From NCBI GenBank assembly GCA_964569245.1, contig CAZMTK010000009.1:1-64000 (forward strand): 64,000 nt of DNA, read 5' to 3'. Of this stretch, positions 26,000 through 33,561 are shown piece by piece. How positions within the stretch are numbered: position 1 is the first letter of the stretch; every line of letters begins with the position of its first letter. The notes under the pieces are model-generated. The model saw only the letters and a program-made list of their open reading frames with translations, had not been told where the DNA came from and did no database searches. This DNA is from JAAYTY01 sp964569245. Lineage in GTDB: Bacteria > Fermentibacterota > Fermentibacteria > Fermentibacterales > Fermentibacteraceae. Both the position numbers and the translations under genes were made by a program.

Positions 26000-26554
26000 C
26001 TTCCGCGTCGCGGAAGTGGCGAGCGTCGCCAGATGTTCCGCCCCGGCGGAACAGCGAGAGACCATGCACCCCGGCGAACTCCCGTTCGCCGGTTTTCATC
26101 TGCAACAGCAGGTTCGCGCAGCGAACCTGCGGAAGCGGTACAAGCAACAAGGCTCATATATGCTCTCTCGCAACATCCCTCCGGGATGTATACTTGCGAG
26201 GCGGGAAACTCGGCCAACGGCCGAGTTCACGGCGGAAGTGGCGAGCGTCGCCAGCTGTTCCGCCCCGGCGGAACAGCGAGAGACCATGCACCCCGGCGAA
26301 CTCCCGTTCGCCGGTTTTCATCTGCAACAGCAGGTTCGCGCAGCGAACCTGCGGAAGCGGTACAAGCAACAAGGCTCATATATGCTCTCTCGCTGGATAT
26401 GCAGGAATCTCCTGCTCCCGCGATTCCGCCCGAGGTGGAATCACTGCCGCAGCGTTGTTTCGAGCGCGAAACAACGGGGCTTGCGAGGCGGGAAACTCAG
26501 CCAACGGCCGAGTTCACGGCGGAAGTGGCGAGCGTCGCAAGCTGTCAGGGGTGG
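25996..26554 (+). repeat. Array of short palindromic hairpins abutting selC
   Basis: Beginning inside the selC 3' end, at least 14 short inverted repeats follow one another, each with a 5-11-bp stem and 3-4-nt loop. Examples: 25996-26020 (11 bp, loop GTC), 26034-26053, 26071-26092 (9 bp, loop TCCC), 26108-26130 (10 bp, loop GCA), 26173-26189, 26207-26227, 26255-26276, 26293-26314, 26330-26352, 26401-26415, 26422-26442 and 26453-26476 (10 bp, loop AGCG). A 5-bp GGCGA-GCG-TCGCC hairpin recurs at 26018 and 26240. Linkers also recur. From 26000 to 26554 the plus strand has no TAA, TAG or TGA in any frame, whereas the minus strand has several. No transposase or RT is adjacent. Function unknown. 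Confidence 0.85.
26010..26393 (+). repeat. 162-bp direct repeat, two copies with a 222-bp period
   Basis: 26010-26171 and 26232-26393 match over 162 bp with one visible difference (A at 26033, C at 26255). Each copy contains four of the hairpins. The offset of 222 bp is a multiple of three. A second repeat, 26193-26251 against 26480-26538 (59 bp, one difference at 26212/26499), carries the AACTCGGCC-AAC-GGCCGAGTT hairpin. The high identity argues for recent duplication or ongoing gene conversion. Confidence 0.85.
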
Positions 26555-26654
26555 NNNNNNNNNNNNNNNNNNNNNNNNNNNNNNNNNNNNNNNNNNNNNN
26601 NNNNNNNNNNNNNNNNNNNNNNNNNNNNNNNNNNNNNNNNNNNNNNNNNNNNNN
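26555..26654. other. Assembly gap of exactly 100 N, flanked by an identical 55-bp sequence
   Basis: Positions 26500-26554 and 26655-26709 are identical over 55 bp. A 100-N block with identical 55-bp ends is what a scaffolder produces when two contigs end at a shared k-mer (k=55 would fit). The true distance may be negative (simple overlap) or may hide further repeat copies. Confidence 0.9.
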
Positions 26655-26706
26655 GCCAACGGCCGAGTTCACGGCGGAAGTGGCGAGCGTCGCAAGCTGT
26701 CAGGGG

Positions 26707-27402
26707 TGGATATCTGCCAGCTCCAGCACCTCGTACAGGGGCGAAGTCTTCCACACCACCTACGGCGAGGCCCCCCGGCAGGACGACTGCTCGATCTTCG
26801 CCATCGAATTCGCCGACCAGCTCCTGGGCTGGAACGGCACAATCGTGCGGACGTGGAACGGCGGGGACGACCGGGACAAGATGGCCGAGACCGGAAGCGA
26901 CTACCATGACATCCGGTTCTTCGACGGAACGAACGGGTATCCGAGCGTCATGTACGTCACATCGAACTGCGGGAAGACGGTGTCGCCGGTCCCCGGCTGG
27001 CGGGACGGCATGATCGAGCGATTCTGCTTCACCGGCCCGGACTGCGGGCGGGGAGTGGGTTGCGGCGGCCATATCCTGAGGCTCGCCGAGGAGGGATGCG
27101 GAGTGGAGGATCCGCAGACACCGGGTCCGTCGATGCCTTTCGGATCTCTTCTGTGCTCGCCCAACCCGTTCCGCGGGTCGGCCGCCGTCTCATTCAGGGC
27201 AGCGGACCAGGCCGCCCCGGTGACCCTGTCCCTCTACGACCTCTCGGGCAGGCTCGTCGCCAGGCTGCTCGACGGGGCGGTTGCCGGCGCAGGCGTTCAG
27301 TCGGTCGAGATCGACGGCTCGGCGCCTCCCGCGGGGCTCTACGCCCTGAGGCTGGAGCAGGAGGGCTTCAAGGCGACGGAAACCTGCATCGGGCTGCCCT
27401 GA
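26707..27402 (+). CDS. Secreted protein with C-terminal sorting tail, 5' end missing
   Basis: A continuous coding frame from the repeat array to TGA 27400-27402, giving about 231 residues after the repeats. The N-terminal part (CSIFAIEFADQLLGWNG, WNGGDDRDKM and several cysteines) is not a domain I recognise. The last ~80 residues (CSPNPFRGSAAVSF, LSLYDLSGRLVARLL, APPAGLYALRLEQ) form the same FlgD-Ig/type-IX-like sorting tail seen in four other proteins here. No start codon with an RBS is visible. The palindromic array in front is open in this frame, so either the array is inside the gene or the true 5' part was lost at the assembly gap. It lies 5 nt before the Wzy-like gene. Confidence 0.6.
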   Translation, partial: WISASSSTSYRGEVFHTTYGEAPRQDDCSIFAIEFADQLLGWNGTIVRTWNGGDDRDKMAETGSDYHDIRFFDGTNGYPSVMYVTSNCGKTVSPVPGWRDGMIERFCFTGPDCGRGVGCGGHILRLAEEGCGVEDPQTPGPSMPFGSLLCSPNPFRGSAAVSFRAADQAAPVTLSLYDLSGRLVARLLDGAVAGAGVQSVEIDGSAPPAGLYALRLEQEGFKATETCIGLP

Positions 27403-27407
27403 AAGCG

Positions 27408-30257
27408 ATGCGGGCTCCGGGAGCAGCCGGCAGGGGAAGGTTTCTCGAGACTGCTGCGACCGCCGTGCTGTGCCTCGCCGCGCTGGCCGTCCCCCTGGCG
27501 TTCCTCCCCTCCAGCATCGAATCCACCCTCCCGAAACTGCTCGCCCTCGTGCTCTGCGCCGGGCTCCTCTGCACGGCCATTGGTCTCGCCGCGCTCCGGG
27601 GGCGTCTCGCCCTCCCCCGGGGCTCGCTCCCGCCTGTCGCGGCCCTGATGGGAGCAGCTGCGCTCACCATGGTCCGCGCAGCCTTCGAGCCCCCCTCGAC
27701 CACGGGGATCGAGCGGGTCCTCCTCCTCGCCTCCGGGGTCGCCGTGTTCACCGCCGTGCTCTGGCTCCTCCACGGTGACTCGCGGAGGAGGGACCTGCTG
27801 TTCGCTGCCGTCCTAGCAGGAGGCTATTCGGCGATGCTGTCGGCGTTCCTGCGGGATGCCCTCCCGTGGGGGGGCCTCTCCCCCGACGAGGCCGCCAGGT
27901 TCCCGGGGACGCTGTGCAACGCCAATCTGCTCGGGAGCTATGCCGGGGCGCTGGCCATCCCCGGTCTCCTCTTCCTGCACTCCCGCAGATGGAGTCTCCC
28001 GGTCAGGCTGGCGGCCATGTCGGCGCACTCGATCCTGGTGGCTGCGGCAATGGCCCGCAGCGGCACGAGGGCGAGCTTCGTCGCACTGGCCGCCGCCGGC
28101 ATCCTCACCGGAGCTCTGTTCCTCCGGAACCGGAGACGGACCATGGCGGTCCCGGCAGTCCTCCTCGCGGGGATGCTCGCGGCACTGCCATTCCTGTCGG
28201 GCCGTCTCGTGGACCCGGGGTGGGACGGCTCGACAGGCGCCAGGCTAGTCATCTGGAAGGGCGCGGCGGCGATGTTCCTGGACAGGCCGCTGCTGGGCCG
28301 GGGGCCCGGAGCAGTCAGCAGGACCCTCCCGCTCTACCGCCCCCCCGACTTCGCCCTCCGCGGCGCGACCTCGAACACGGCGCATGCGCACGGAGAGCCC
28401 CTGGAGATAGCAGTGGAGACCGGCATCGCAGGCCTCCTGGCCTGGGGTCTGGCGGCCTTCCTGTGGCTGAGGGCGTTTCTCCGGCACGGGGGACTCGACC
28501 CCGTCACTGTCGGAGCAGCTTCAGGGGCTGTCTTCCTGGCGGTCGAGAGCGTGGTCTCGATCGCCCTGCGATGGCCCGCCTCGCCATTCCTCCTGGCGTT
28601 CCTCTCCGCGACGGCCCTCTCGGGCGCCGGCAGTCCGAGACGGCTTCATGGACTGCTCGCGGGCTTGCCGGCGATTGCTGCCGGGGCCGCCCTCCTCTGG
28701 CCCGGGCTGGTCACGGCATCGAGGATCACCATGGCCTCCAGGCACCTCTTCGAGGCAAGGACTGTCTGCCTGGGAGGAGCCGAGGCGCTGCTGGCATCGG
28801 GGCCGGGACGGCCGGAGATGGCCGGGAGGGGCGGGGAGCTGTGCAGCCTGGCGGTTGCAGGATGCAGAAGGGCCATCGAACTCACGCCGTGGGAGCCTGC
28901 GGCGTGGTACACCTCCGGCAACGCCCGCCTCGCATGGGCGGCATTCATCGCCATGGAGGGCGCTCCCGGATCCCTCGAGCGCGCCGCGCTCGAGGCTGAC
29001 ACGGCTCTGGCCGAGTACGACACGCTTGCCGGTCTGGCGGAGGACTTCGCGGACATGAGGTTCAACAGGCTGCAGGCGCTGGCCATGCTGGGGAGGCTCG
29101 ACGAGGCCTGCGGGGAGGCGGCGCACCTCGAGAGGACCCGGAGGGACCTGAAGACCTTCAGCTGGCAGTACGTGCACTGGACCGCTCCGCTGTGCGGCAC
29201 CCACGGGGCCTGGCTGGGCGAGGCGCAGGTCTGGCTGGACGCCACCTCGCCCATAGGACGCGACTACGGCCCTCAGACCCCGGAGAAGGCCGCCATGATG
29301 CTCGAAGGCCTTCAGTGCACGGAGGCGCTCGCATGCGCAAGGTCGGGCGCCGAGGCCGACTCCCTCGCCTCGGGCCTTCTCCGCTACGCAGCCTCGGTCG
29401 GAAGCTCGCTCCTGCCGGCCCTGCCGGGCGCTCTCGAGGCCGAGGCCGGCCTCGCCGACGAGGGTCTCGAGATCGTCTCCCGCATCGAGTCGGGGGACAC
29501 CGCAGGCCTGTACGCCATCTGCAGGGCCGTTGTCGACACGTCGGGCGCCTGCTGCACCTTCCACTCGTACGCCCTGCTCACCCTGGCGGCCCAGAGGGGC
29601 GACACGACGGCGAGGAGCGACGCATCCGCCTACCGGGAGCGGATCCTCCACTTCGGCCTCGGACACCTCGGGCACATCCCGGGAGGCGGGGACCACCTGG
29701 TCTCTGCCGTGGAGCTTGCACTCGCGGGCGGGGGTGATGCGGACATCGAGCTGCTCGAGTCCTCCTTCGAGGACGCCCTGTACTTCGACTTCTACGGAGC
29801 AGGTGTGCTTGACAGGCTCGACGCCCTGTACAGGCAGCCGTCGGACAGGGACGGGATCGAGGCCCTGGGAGAGGCTCTGCATTCGATAGGCGGGCCAATG
29901 GCGTCGCTGGGCACGGGCTCCGCCCTGGTGCCGGGGGGCTGCCTCGACCGGATGACCTCGATGGTCGAGGCAGCCTGTGCCTCCTCCCCCTCCGCGGAGC
30001 TGGCCTCGCTCAGGGCAAGGCTCTACACCAGACTGATGTACATCTGCTCCAGGATGGGCGACGAAACGCCACTGACAGGCCTCAGGGAGGCGCGCGACCG
30101 TGCCGTGTCCGACCTGGAGGGCCTCCTGGGAGTGGAGGGCGCTCGCCTGGAGATCGCCTCCAGGCAGGCTTCCGAGGCCGGGATCATCCTGTGGGTCACC
30201 GGCTGGTCGGTTCCGCCTTCGGACCTGGATCAGCTCTACCAGCCCCGGCGAGACTAG
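27408..30257 (+). CDS. O-antigen ligase/Wzy-like membrane protein with C-terminal TPR-like region
   Basis: A 949-residue protein starting at ATG 27408. The first ~440 residues contain about ten to twelve transmembrane helices; the large periplasmic loop motif GRGPGAVSRTLPLYR with NTAHAHGEPLEIAVETG is typical of the Wzy/WaaL O-antigen ligase family (conserved Arg and His). The remaining ~500 residues are soluble and helical with TPR-like repeats (AIELTPWEPAAWYTSGN). Many FCB-group proteins share this ligase-plus-TPR architecture. It may transfer or polymerise surface glycans. Its 3' end overlaps the convergent tcdA by 62 nt. Confidence 0.8.
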   Translation: MRAPGAAGRGRFLETAATAVLCLAALAVPLAFLPSSIESTLPKLLALVLCAGLLCTAIGLAALRGRLALPRGSLPPVAALMGAAALTMVRAAFEPPSTTGIERVLLLASGVAVFTAVLWLLHGDSRRRDLLFAAVLAGGYSAMLSAFLRDALPWGGLSPDEAARFPGTLCNANLLGSYAGALAIPGLLFLHSRRWSLPVRLAAMSAHSILVAAAMARSGTRASFVALAAAGILTGALFLRNRRRTMAVPAVLLAGMLAALPFLSGRLVDPGWDGSTGARLVIWKGAAAMFLDRPLLGRGPGAVSRTLPLYRPPDFALRGATSNTAHAHGEPLEIAVETGIAGLLAWGLAAFLWLRAFLRHGGLDPVTVGAASGAVFLAVESVVSIALRWPASPFLLAFLSATALSGAGSPRRLHGLLAGLPAIAAGAALLWPGLVTASRITMASRHLFEARTVCLGGAEALLASGPGRPEMAGRGGELCSLAVAGCRRAIELTPWEPAAWYTSGNARLAWAAFIAMEGAPGSLERAALEADTALAEYDTLAGLAEDFADMRFNRLQALAMLGRLDEACGEAAHLERTRRDLKTFSWQYVHWTAPLCGTHGAWLGEAQVWLDATSPIGRDYGPQTPEKAAMMLEGLQCTEALACARSGAEADSLASGLLRYAASVGSSLLPALPGALEAEAGLADEGLEIVSRIESGDTAGLYAICRAVVDTSGACCTFHSYALLTLAAQRGDTTARSDASAYRERILHFGLGHLGHIPGGGDHLVSAVELALAGGGDADIELLESSFEDALYFDFYGAGVLDRLDALYRQPSDRDGIEALGEALHSIGGPMASLGTGSALVPGGCLDRMTSMVEAACASSPSAELASLRARLYTRLMYICSRMGDETPLTGLREARDRAVSDLEGLLGVEGARLEIASRQASEAGIILWVTGWSVPPSDLDQLYQPRRD

Positions 30258-30993
30258 AGAGCACCACTGCCGCGCAGGCATTCCCGAACATCCCGGGGAG
30301 CGCTCCCGCTCCGGGCAGCCTCCTCCTGGTTCTGCCGCGCCGCTCCACCCATTCCGAGTCGTCGGGCGGGCCTGCCTCCACGGAGGGCACCTCCTCGGAG
30401 TAGACACAGACCACTCCACCGGTCACTCCGCGCCGCTTCAGGTACTGCCTCACCTTCCTCGCCAGCGGGCAGTGCCGCGTCTCCGATATGTCGGCCAAGC
30501 GGACCGCCGAGGGATCGATCCTGCAGGAGGCTCCCATGCTGCTCACGAGGGGGATGCCCCTCTCGACGCAATGTCTGATCAGTTCCACCTTGGGATTGAG
30601 ACTGTCGATGGCGTCCACCACATGATCCGCTGTCTCGAGACCCAGGACCGGCAGGCTGCCGGAATCCACGAACATCCGCACTGGAAGCACCTCGACGCCG
30701 GGACATGTCTTCGTCAGAAACCCGGCGAGCGAGTCCGCCTTCCAGTCCCCGACTTCGGAGGGGCCAGCCCAGGCGCTTCGGTTGAGAGAGGATTCCGTGA
30801 CCCTGTCGGAATCGACCAGCAGAAGCCTTCCGACCCCGTTCCTCGCCAGGCAGACGGCCGCATGCGAACCGACGCCACCCAGCCCGATCACGGCAACCCT
30901 GGCTCTCCTTATGCGGGCGAACCCCTCCTCGCCGAAGTACTCGGCAGTCCTCGCGAACCTGTCGTCATTCAAGGCCCAGGACCCTCCGGGCAT
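30196..30993 (-). CDS. tcdA: tRNA threonylcarbamoyladenosine dehydratase (TcdA/CsdL) family E1-like enzyme
   Basis: A 265-residue ThiF/UBA-fold protein. The nucleotide-binding motif VAVIGLGGVGSHAAVCLARNG, the LLLVDSDRVTESSLNRS segment and VVDAIDSLNPKVELI match TcdA, which uses ATP to cyclise t6A37 to ct6A in tRNA. The ATG at 30993 is annotated; a TTG at 30972 overlapping the tatD stop and preceded by GGAGGG is an alternative start. It overlaps tatD by up to 29 nt, so the two are coupled. The 3' end overlaps the convergent Wzy-like gene. Confidence 0.87.
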   Translation of the reverse strand: MPGGSWALNDDRFARTAEYFGEEGFARIRRARVAVIGLGGVGSHAAVCLARNGVGRLLLVDSDRVTESSLNRSAWAGPSEVGDWKADSLAGFLTKTCPGVEVLPVRMFVDSGSLPVLGLETADHVVDAIDSLNPKVELIRHCVERGIPLVSSMGASCRIDPSAVRLADISETRHCPLARKVRQYLKRRGVTGGVVCVYSEEVPSVEAGPPDDSEWVERRGRTRRRLPGAGALPGMFGNACAAVVLSSLAGAGRADPGPKAEPTSR

Positions 30994-31720
30994 TGGCGGT
31001 GGTGGCCTCTCCCATCTCCTCTGCCGTCGCTCCCCGGACTTCGGCGATGGCCTCCGCGGCGAGCTTCACATGCCAAGGCTCCACGTCTTCCGGCCGGATG
31101 CCCAGCATGCCGATCGAAGGCGCGTCGGTCTCCAGCGCGATCGAGTCCAGGGGGAGCGCTGCGGCGGAAGCCCTGGCCTTCCGGGCGTGGGGGCGGGTCA
31201 CGGCGCCCCCGAACGCCACTACCAGGCCGAGGGATGCGAAGCGCAGCGCTATGTCGGGCGACTTCGAGAAGGCGTGAAGGAAGCCCCTGAAGCAGGTGCC
31301 CCTCCTCCTCAGGACCGCCTCCAGGTCGTCGAAGGCCTTCCTGCAATGGAGGAGGACCGGGAGGTCCATCTCAAGGGCCAGGTCAAGCTGCGGCTCGAAG
31401 CAGCGGAGCTGCTCCTCGAACGAGGGGGCCTCCACAACCCTGTCGAGGCCGATCTCGCCTACCGCCACGGCCCCGCATCCCAGAAGGCGGGCCCTGAGGT
31501 CCGGGATGTCCACTGGGGCGGCCCCCCACGGGTGCAGCCCCAGCGCCGGCAGGAGGAATCCGTCGCCGGCCAGGGATTCCACGAAGCGCCAGGACTCCCG
31601 ATAGTCAGCCGGCACCACGACGAACTCCAGGCCGGCATCCCTGGCGCGGGAGAGCACGCCGGCGGAGCGGGAGAGCAGAGGCTCGCAGTACAGGTGGCAG
31701 TGCGTGTCCGCGAGCCTCAT
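30965..31720 (-). CDS. tatD: TatD-family metal-dependent hydrolase (deoxyribonuclease)
   Basis: A 251-residue TIM-barrel amidohydrolase. N-terminal DTHCH supplies two metal-binding histidines, GEIGLD the bridging Glu, LLHCRKA and FLHAFS further His ligands, and LETDAPS the catalytic Asp. TatD-type enzymes are Mg-dependent 3'-5' exonucleases or tRNA/D-aminoacyl hydrolases. The length is normal, about 250-260. It is followed by tcdA with overlap. Confidence 0.9.
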   Translation of the reverse strand: MRLADTHCHLYCEPLLSRSAGVLSRARDAGLEFVVVPADYRESWRFVESLAGDGFLLPALGLHPWGAAPVDIPDLRARLLGCGAVAVGEIGLDRVVEAPSFEEQLRCFEPQLDLALEMDLPVLLHCRKAFDDLEAVLRRRGTCFRGFLHAFSKSPDIALRFASLGLVVAFGGAVTRPHARKARASAAALPLDSIALETDAPSIGMLGIRPEDVEPWHVKLAAEAIAEVRGATAEEMGEATTANARRVLGLE

Positions 31721-31757
31721 CTGACCGGCCCCGAATGGCGCGGAAAAGGGGCCCTGG

Positions 31758-32081
31758 TCAGGCGCCTCTGCCGCCTCCCGCCATCCGGTCGGTGTTCTCG
31801 TAGATCCGGAAGAGGACGATCGTGATCTCGAACCAGATGCGCAGGACTATCAGGTACAGGATGTACGCTATGGGAACGATGATCACGAGAGACCACCCAG
31901 GCAGGCCCCCCATCTGCTCCTCGATCTGCCTGCCTCCTGCGAAGCCGGCGATGATCACTCCTATCGCCCCCAGGCTCATGAGGATCACAACGACGGCATA
32001 GAGGAAGCTGATGAGCTTGGGGAAGACGAAAGAGGTGAACGAGAAGTCGAACAGGGAGCCGAAGAATCCCTTCCTGCTCAT
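31758..32081 (-). CDS. DUF4282-like small membrane protein
   Basis: A 107-residue protein starting at ATG 32081, chosen because GGAGGG lies 6 nt upstream; an in-frame ATG at 32087 abuts the RBS. Two transmembrane helices (about 23-48 and 64-86) and the C-terminal sequence RIWFEITIVLFRIYENT match the DUF4282 family. Its function is unknown. It is separate from the lipoprotein pair upstream by 38 nt. Confidence 0.75.
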   Translation of the reverse strand: MSRKGFFGSLFDFSFTSFVFPKLISFLYAVVVILMSLGAIGVIIAGFAGGRQIEEQMGGLPGWSLVIIVPIAYILYLIVLRIWFEITIVLFRIYENTDRMAGGGRGA

Positions 32082-32119
32082 GACCATCCCTCCGGCTGCG
32101 GAGCGCAGCCCGCTTCGCC

Positions 32120-32797
32120 TCAGTAGGCGGTGTAACGAACCAGCTCGTCCGATGTGCTCTGCCAGGCTCCGAAAGTGGATTGGAACGAGACAGCCCCGAC
32201 CGGCCCCACGCCTGGTGCGAACCAGGTCTCGGTGTAGCTCGTGAGTGTGGAGTCGCCCAGGCTTGTCAGCCTGATCAGCATGGTCATGTCGAAGGTGCCT
32301 GCAGGGGATTCCACGATGTCGCCCAGCGACCTCACCTTGCCTTCCACGAGGGAGTCGGCCGAGTAGTACCAGATGTCGCCCATCTGGAGAGGCAGAGGGA
32401 CAGTCCAGGCCGGCGTCGCGGAAATCGTGTCCCTGTAGCCCTCGACAATGAAGGGGGTCACTCTCACGTAGTCGGTGGCGGAGTAGGCCGGCAGGGGCTC
32501 GGGCGGCAATCCGAAGGTGAACATAGTGTCCTGCCCGGAAGTGACCACCTCGACCACGGCGAAGCCCCCTTCGTGCAGCACCTCCCTGACGGCCACGATC
32601 GAGTAGGTGCCAGATATCGTGTACGCCAGCTCCCTCTTCTGGCCTTCACCCGTGCGCACGAACTGCAGCGTGTCGCCCGGGGAGTAGGGAAAGTACTCGT
32701 CCGTCGCCGGACCAGGGAATCCGAAGATGTCGCTGTCGCCGCAGGAGGTCCCCAGCAGGAGCACCGCGGCCGCCACTGTCGCCGCACGCCTCTTCAT
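32120..32797 (-). CDS. Lipoprotein, paralogue of the next gene
   Basis: A 225-residue lipoprotein: signal peptide with lipobox GTSC (C19). The mature part is beta-rich and contains YFPYSPGDTLQF, WYYSADSLVEGKVRSLGD and a C-terminal TETWFAPGVGPVG motif. The neighbouring protein shares the layout YFPFTTGSNWQYDRLG and MDRWFGPGTGLLR, so the two are diverged tandem duplicates. Similar beta-rich lipoproteins with a W(F)APGVGPV motif are common as hypotheticals in FCB bacteria. The ATG overlaps the stop of the upstream paralogue (ATGA). Function unknown. Confidence 0.75.
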   Translation of the reverse strand: MKRRAATVAAAVLLLGTSCGDSDIFGFPGPATDEYFPYSPGDTLQFVRTGEGQKRELAYTISGTYSIVAVREVLHEGGFAVVEVVTSGQDTMFTFGLPPEPLPAYSATDYVRVTPFIVEGYRDTISATPAWTVPLPLQMGDIWYYSADSLVEGKVRSLGDIVESPAGTFDMTMLIRLTSLGDSTLTSYTETWFAPGVGPVGAVSFQSTFGAWQSTSDELVRYTAY

Positions 32798-33480
32798 AAG
32801 TCTCCCGGGAGGACGAGGTGGCCCACCAGGTCCTCGGTCATGTCGTAGAGGATTGCCGGGCCGCCTCCTGCGGTCACCTGGGTCTCGGTTCTCAGCAGGC
32901 CGGTTCCCGGCCCGAACCAGCGGTCCATGGTCGTCACGACCCCCGCTTCGACCGTGTATCTGATGTGGAGAGCATCCTGGAAAGTGCCTTCGGGAACGGT
33001 CACCGTCTCGTCGAGCGAGATCACCTCCGCCTCGCCGGAGACCGAGCCGGAGCCTTCAGGCAGGTACTCCCACGTATCTCCCACGGTGAGAGGGAAGCGC
33101 GCGATGCGGAAGGAATCCGTCATCGTGCTGTCGGTGTACTGCCAGACTCCGTCGTCGTCCAGGCGCAGGAAGCTGTTTCCTGCGAGCGGAATGAAGAGGG
33201 AGTCGACGCCCTCCCCGTAGAGGGTGTCGTACCCTACCGACACGGTGTGTACCAGATCGTAGCCCTCCATCACCGTCACGGAGGCTACCGAGACGCTCGT
33301 GCCCCCGCTCACGGAGTACTGGATTCCCAGCGTGTCTATCTCGCCCAGCCTGTCGTACTGCCAGTTGCTGCCGGTCGTGAACGGGAAGTAATCCTCGTCG
33401 GCAGTGCCGCCGGGACCTCCGGGGCTGTCGCACGCGACCGCGAGGACCAGGACGGTGAAAACCACCAGGAGCCGCTCCAT
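32794..33480 (-). CDS. Lipoprotein, paralogue of the previous gene
   Basis: A 228-residue lipoprotein starting at ATG 33480 with GGAGGAATC upstream (an in-frame ATG at 33516 lacks an RBS). Lipobox VLAVAC (C17), then a Gly/Pro linker and a beta-rich domain with FPFTTGSNWQYD, GDTWEYLPEGSG, TVPEGTFQDALHIRYT and RWFGPGTGLLR. It is the first gene of the duplicated pair and is translationally coupled to the second. No enzymatic motif is seen. Confidence 0.75.
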   Translation of the reverse strand: MERLLVVFTVLVLAVACDSPGGPGGTADEDYFPFTTGSNWQYDRLGEIDTLGIQYSVSGGTSVSVASVTVMEGYDLVHTVSVGYDTLYGEGVDSLFIPLAGNSFLRLDDDGVWQYTDSTMTDSFRIARFPLTVGDTWEYLPEGSGSVSGEAEVISLDETVTVPEGTFQDALHIRYTVEAGVVTTMDRWFGPGTGLLRTETQVTAGGGPAILYDMTEDLVGHLVLPGDL

Positions 33481-33561
33481 CGGATTCCTCCGCTCAGGAT
33501 AGTGCCATGTCGTCACCGGACGGAAAGATACCGCCGGCGGCGCCGGGAGGAAAGAAGCAGT

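Noticed and set aside
25996..26554. CRISPR array
   Set aside because: The repeats are unequal hairpins with recurring linkers, there are no uniform unique spacers and no cas genes nearby.
25885..27402. A 505-codon open frame running through selC, the repeats and the N gap
   Set aside because: Its start lies in the tRNA-Sec promoter and the frame crosses tRNA structure and 100 N. Only the part after the repeats looks like protein.
28521..30419. 632-codon ORF antisense to the Wzy-like gene
   Set aside because: Arg/Gly/Pro-rich shadow composition and no motif; the plus-strand frame has clear transmembrane and family signatures.
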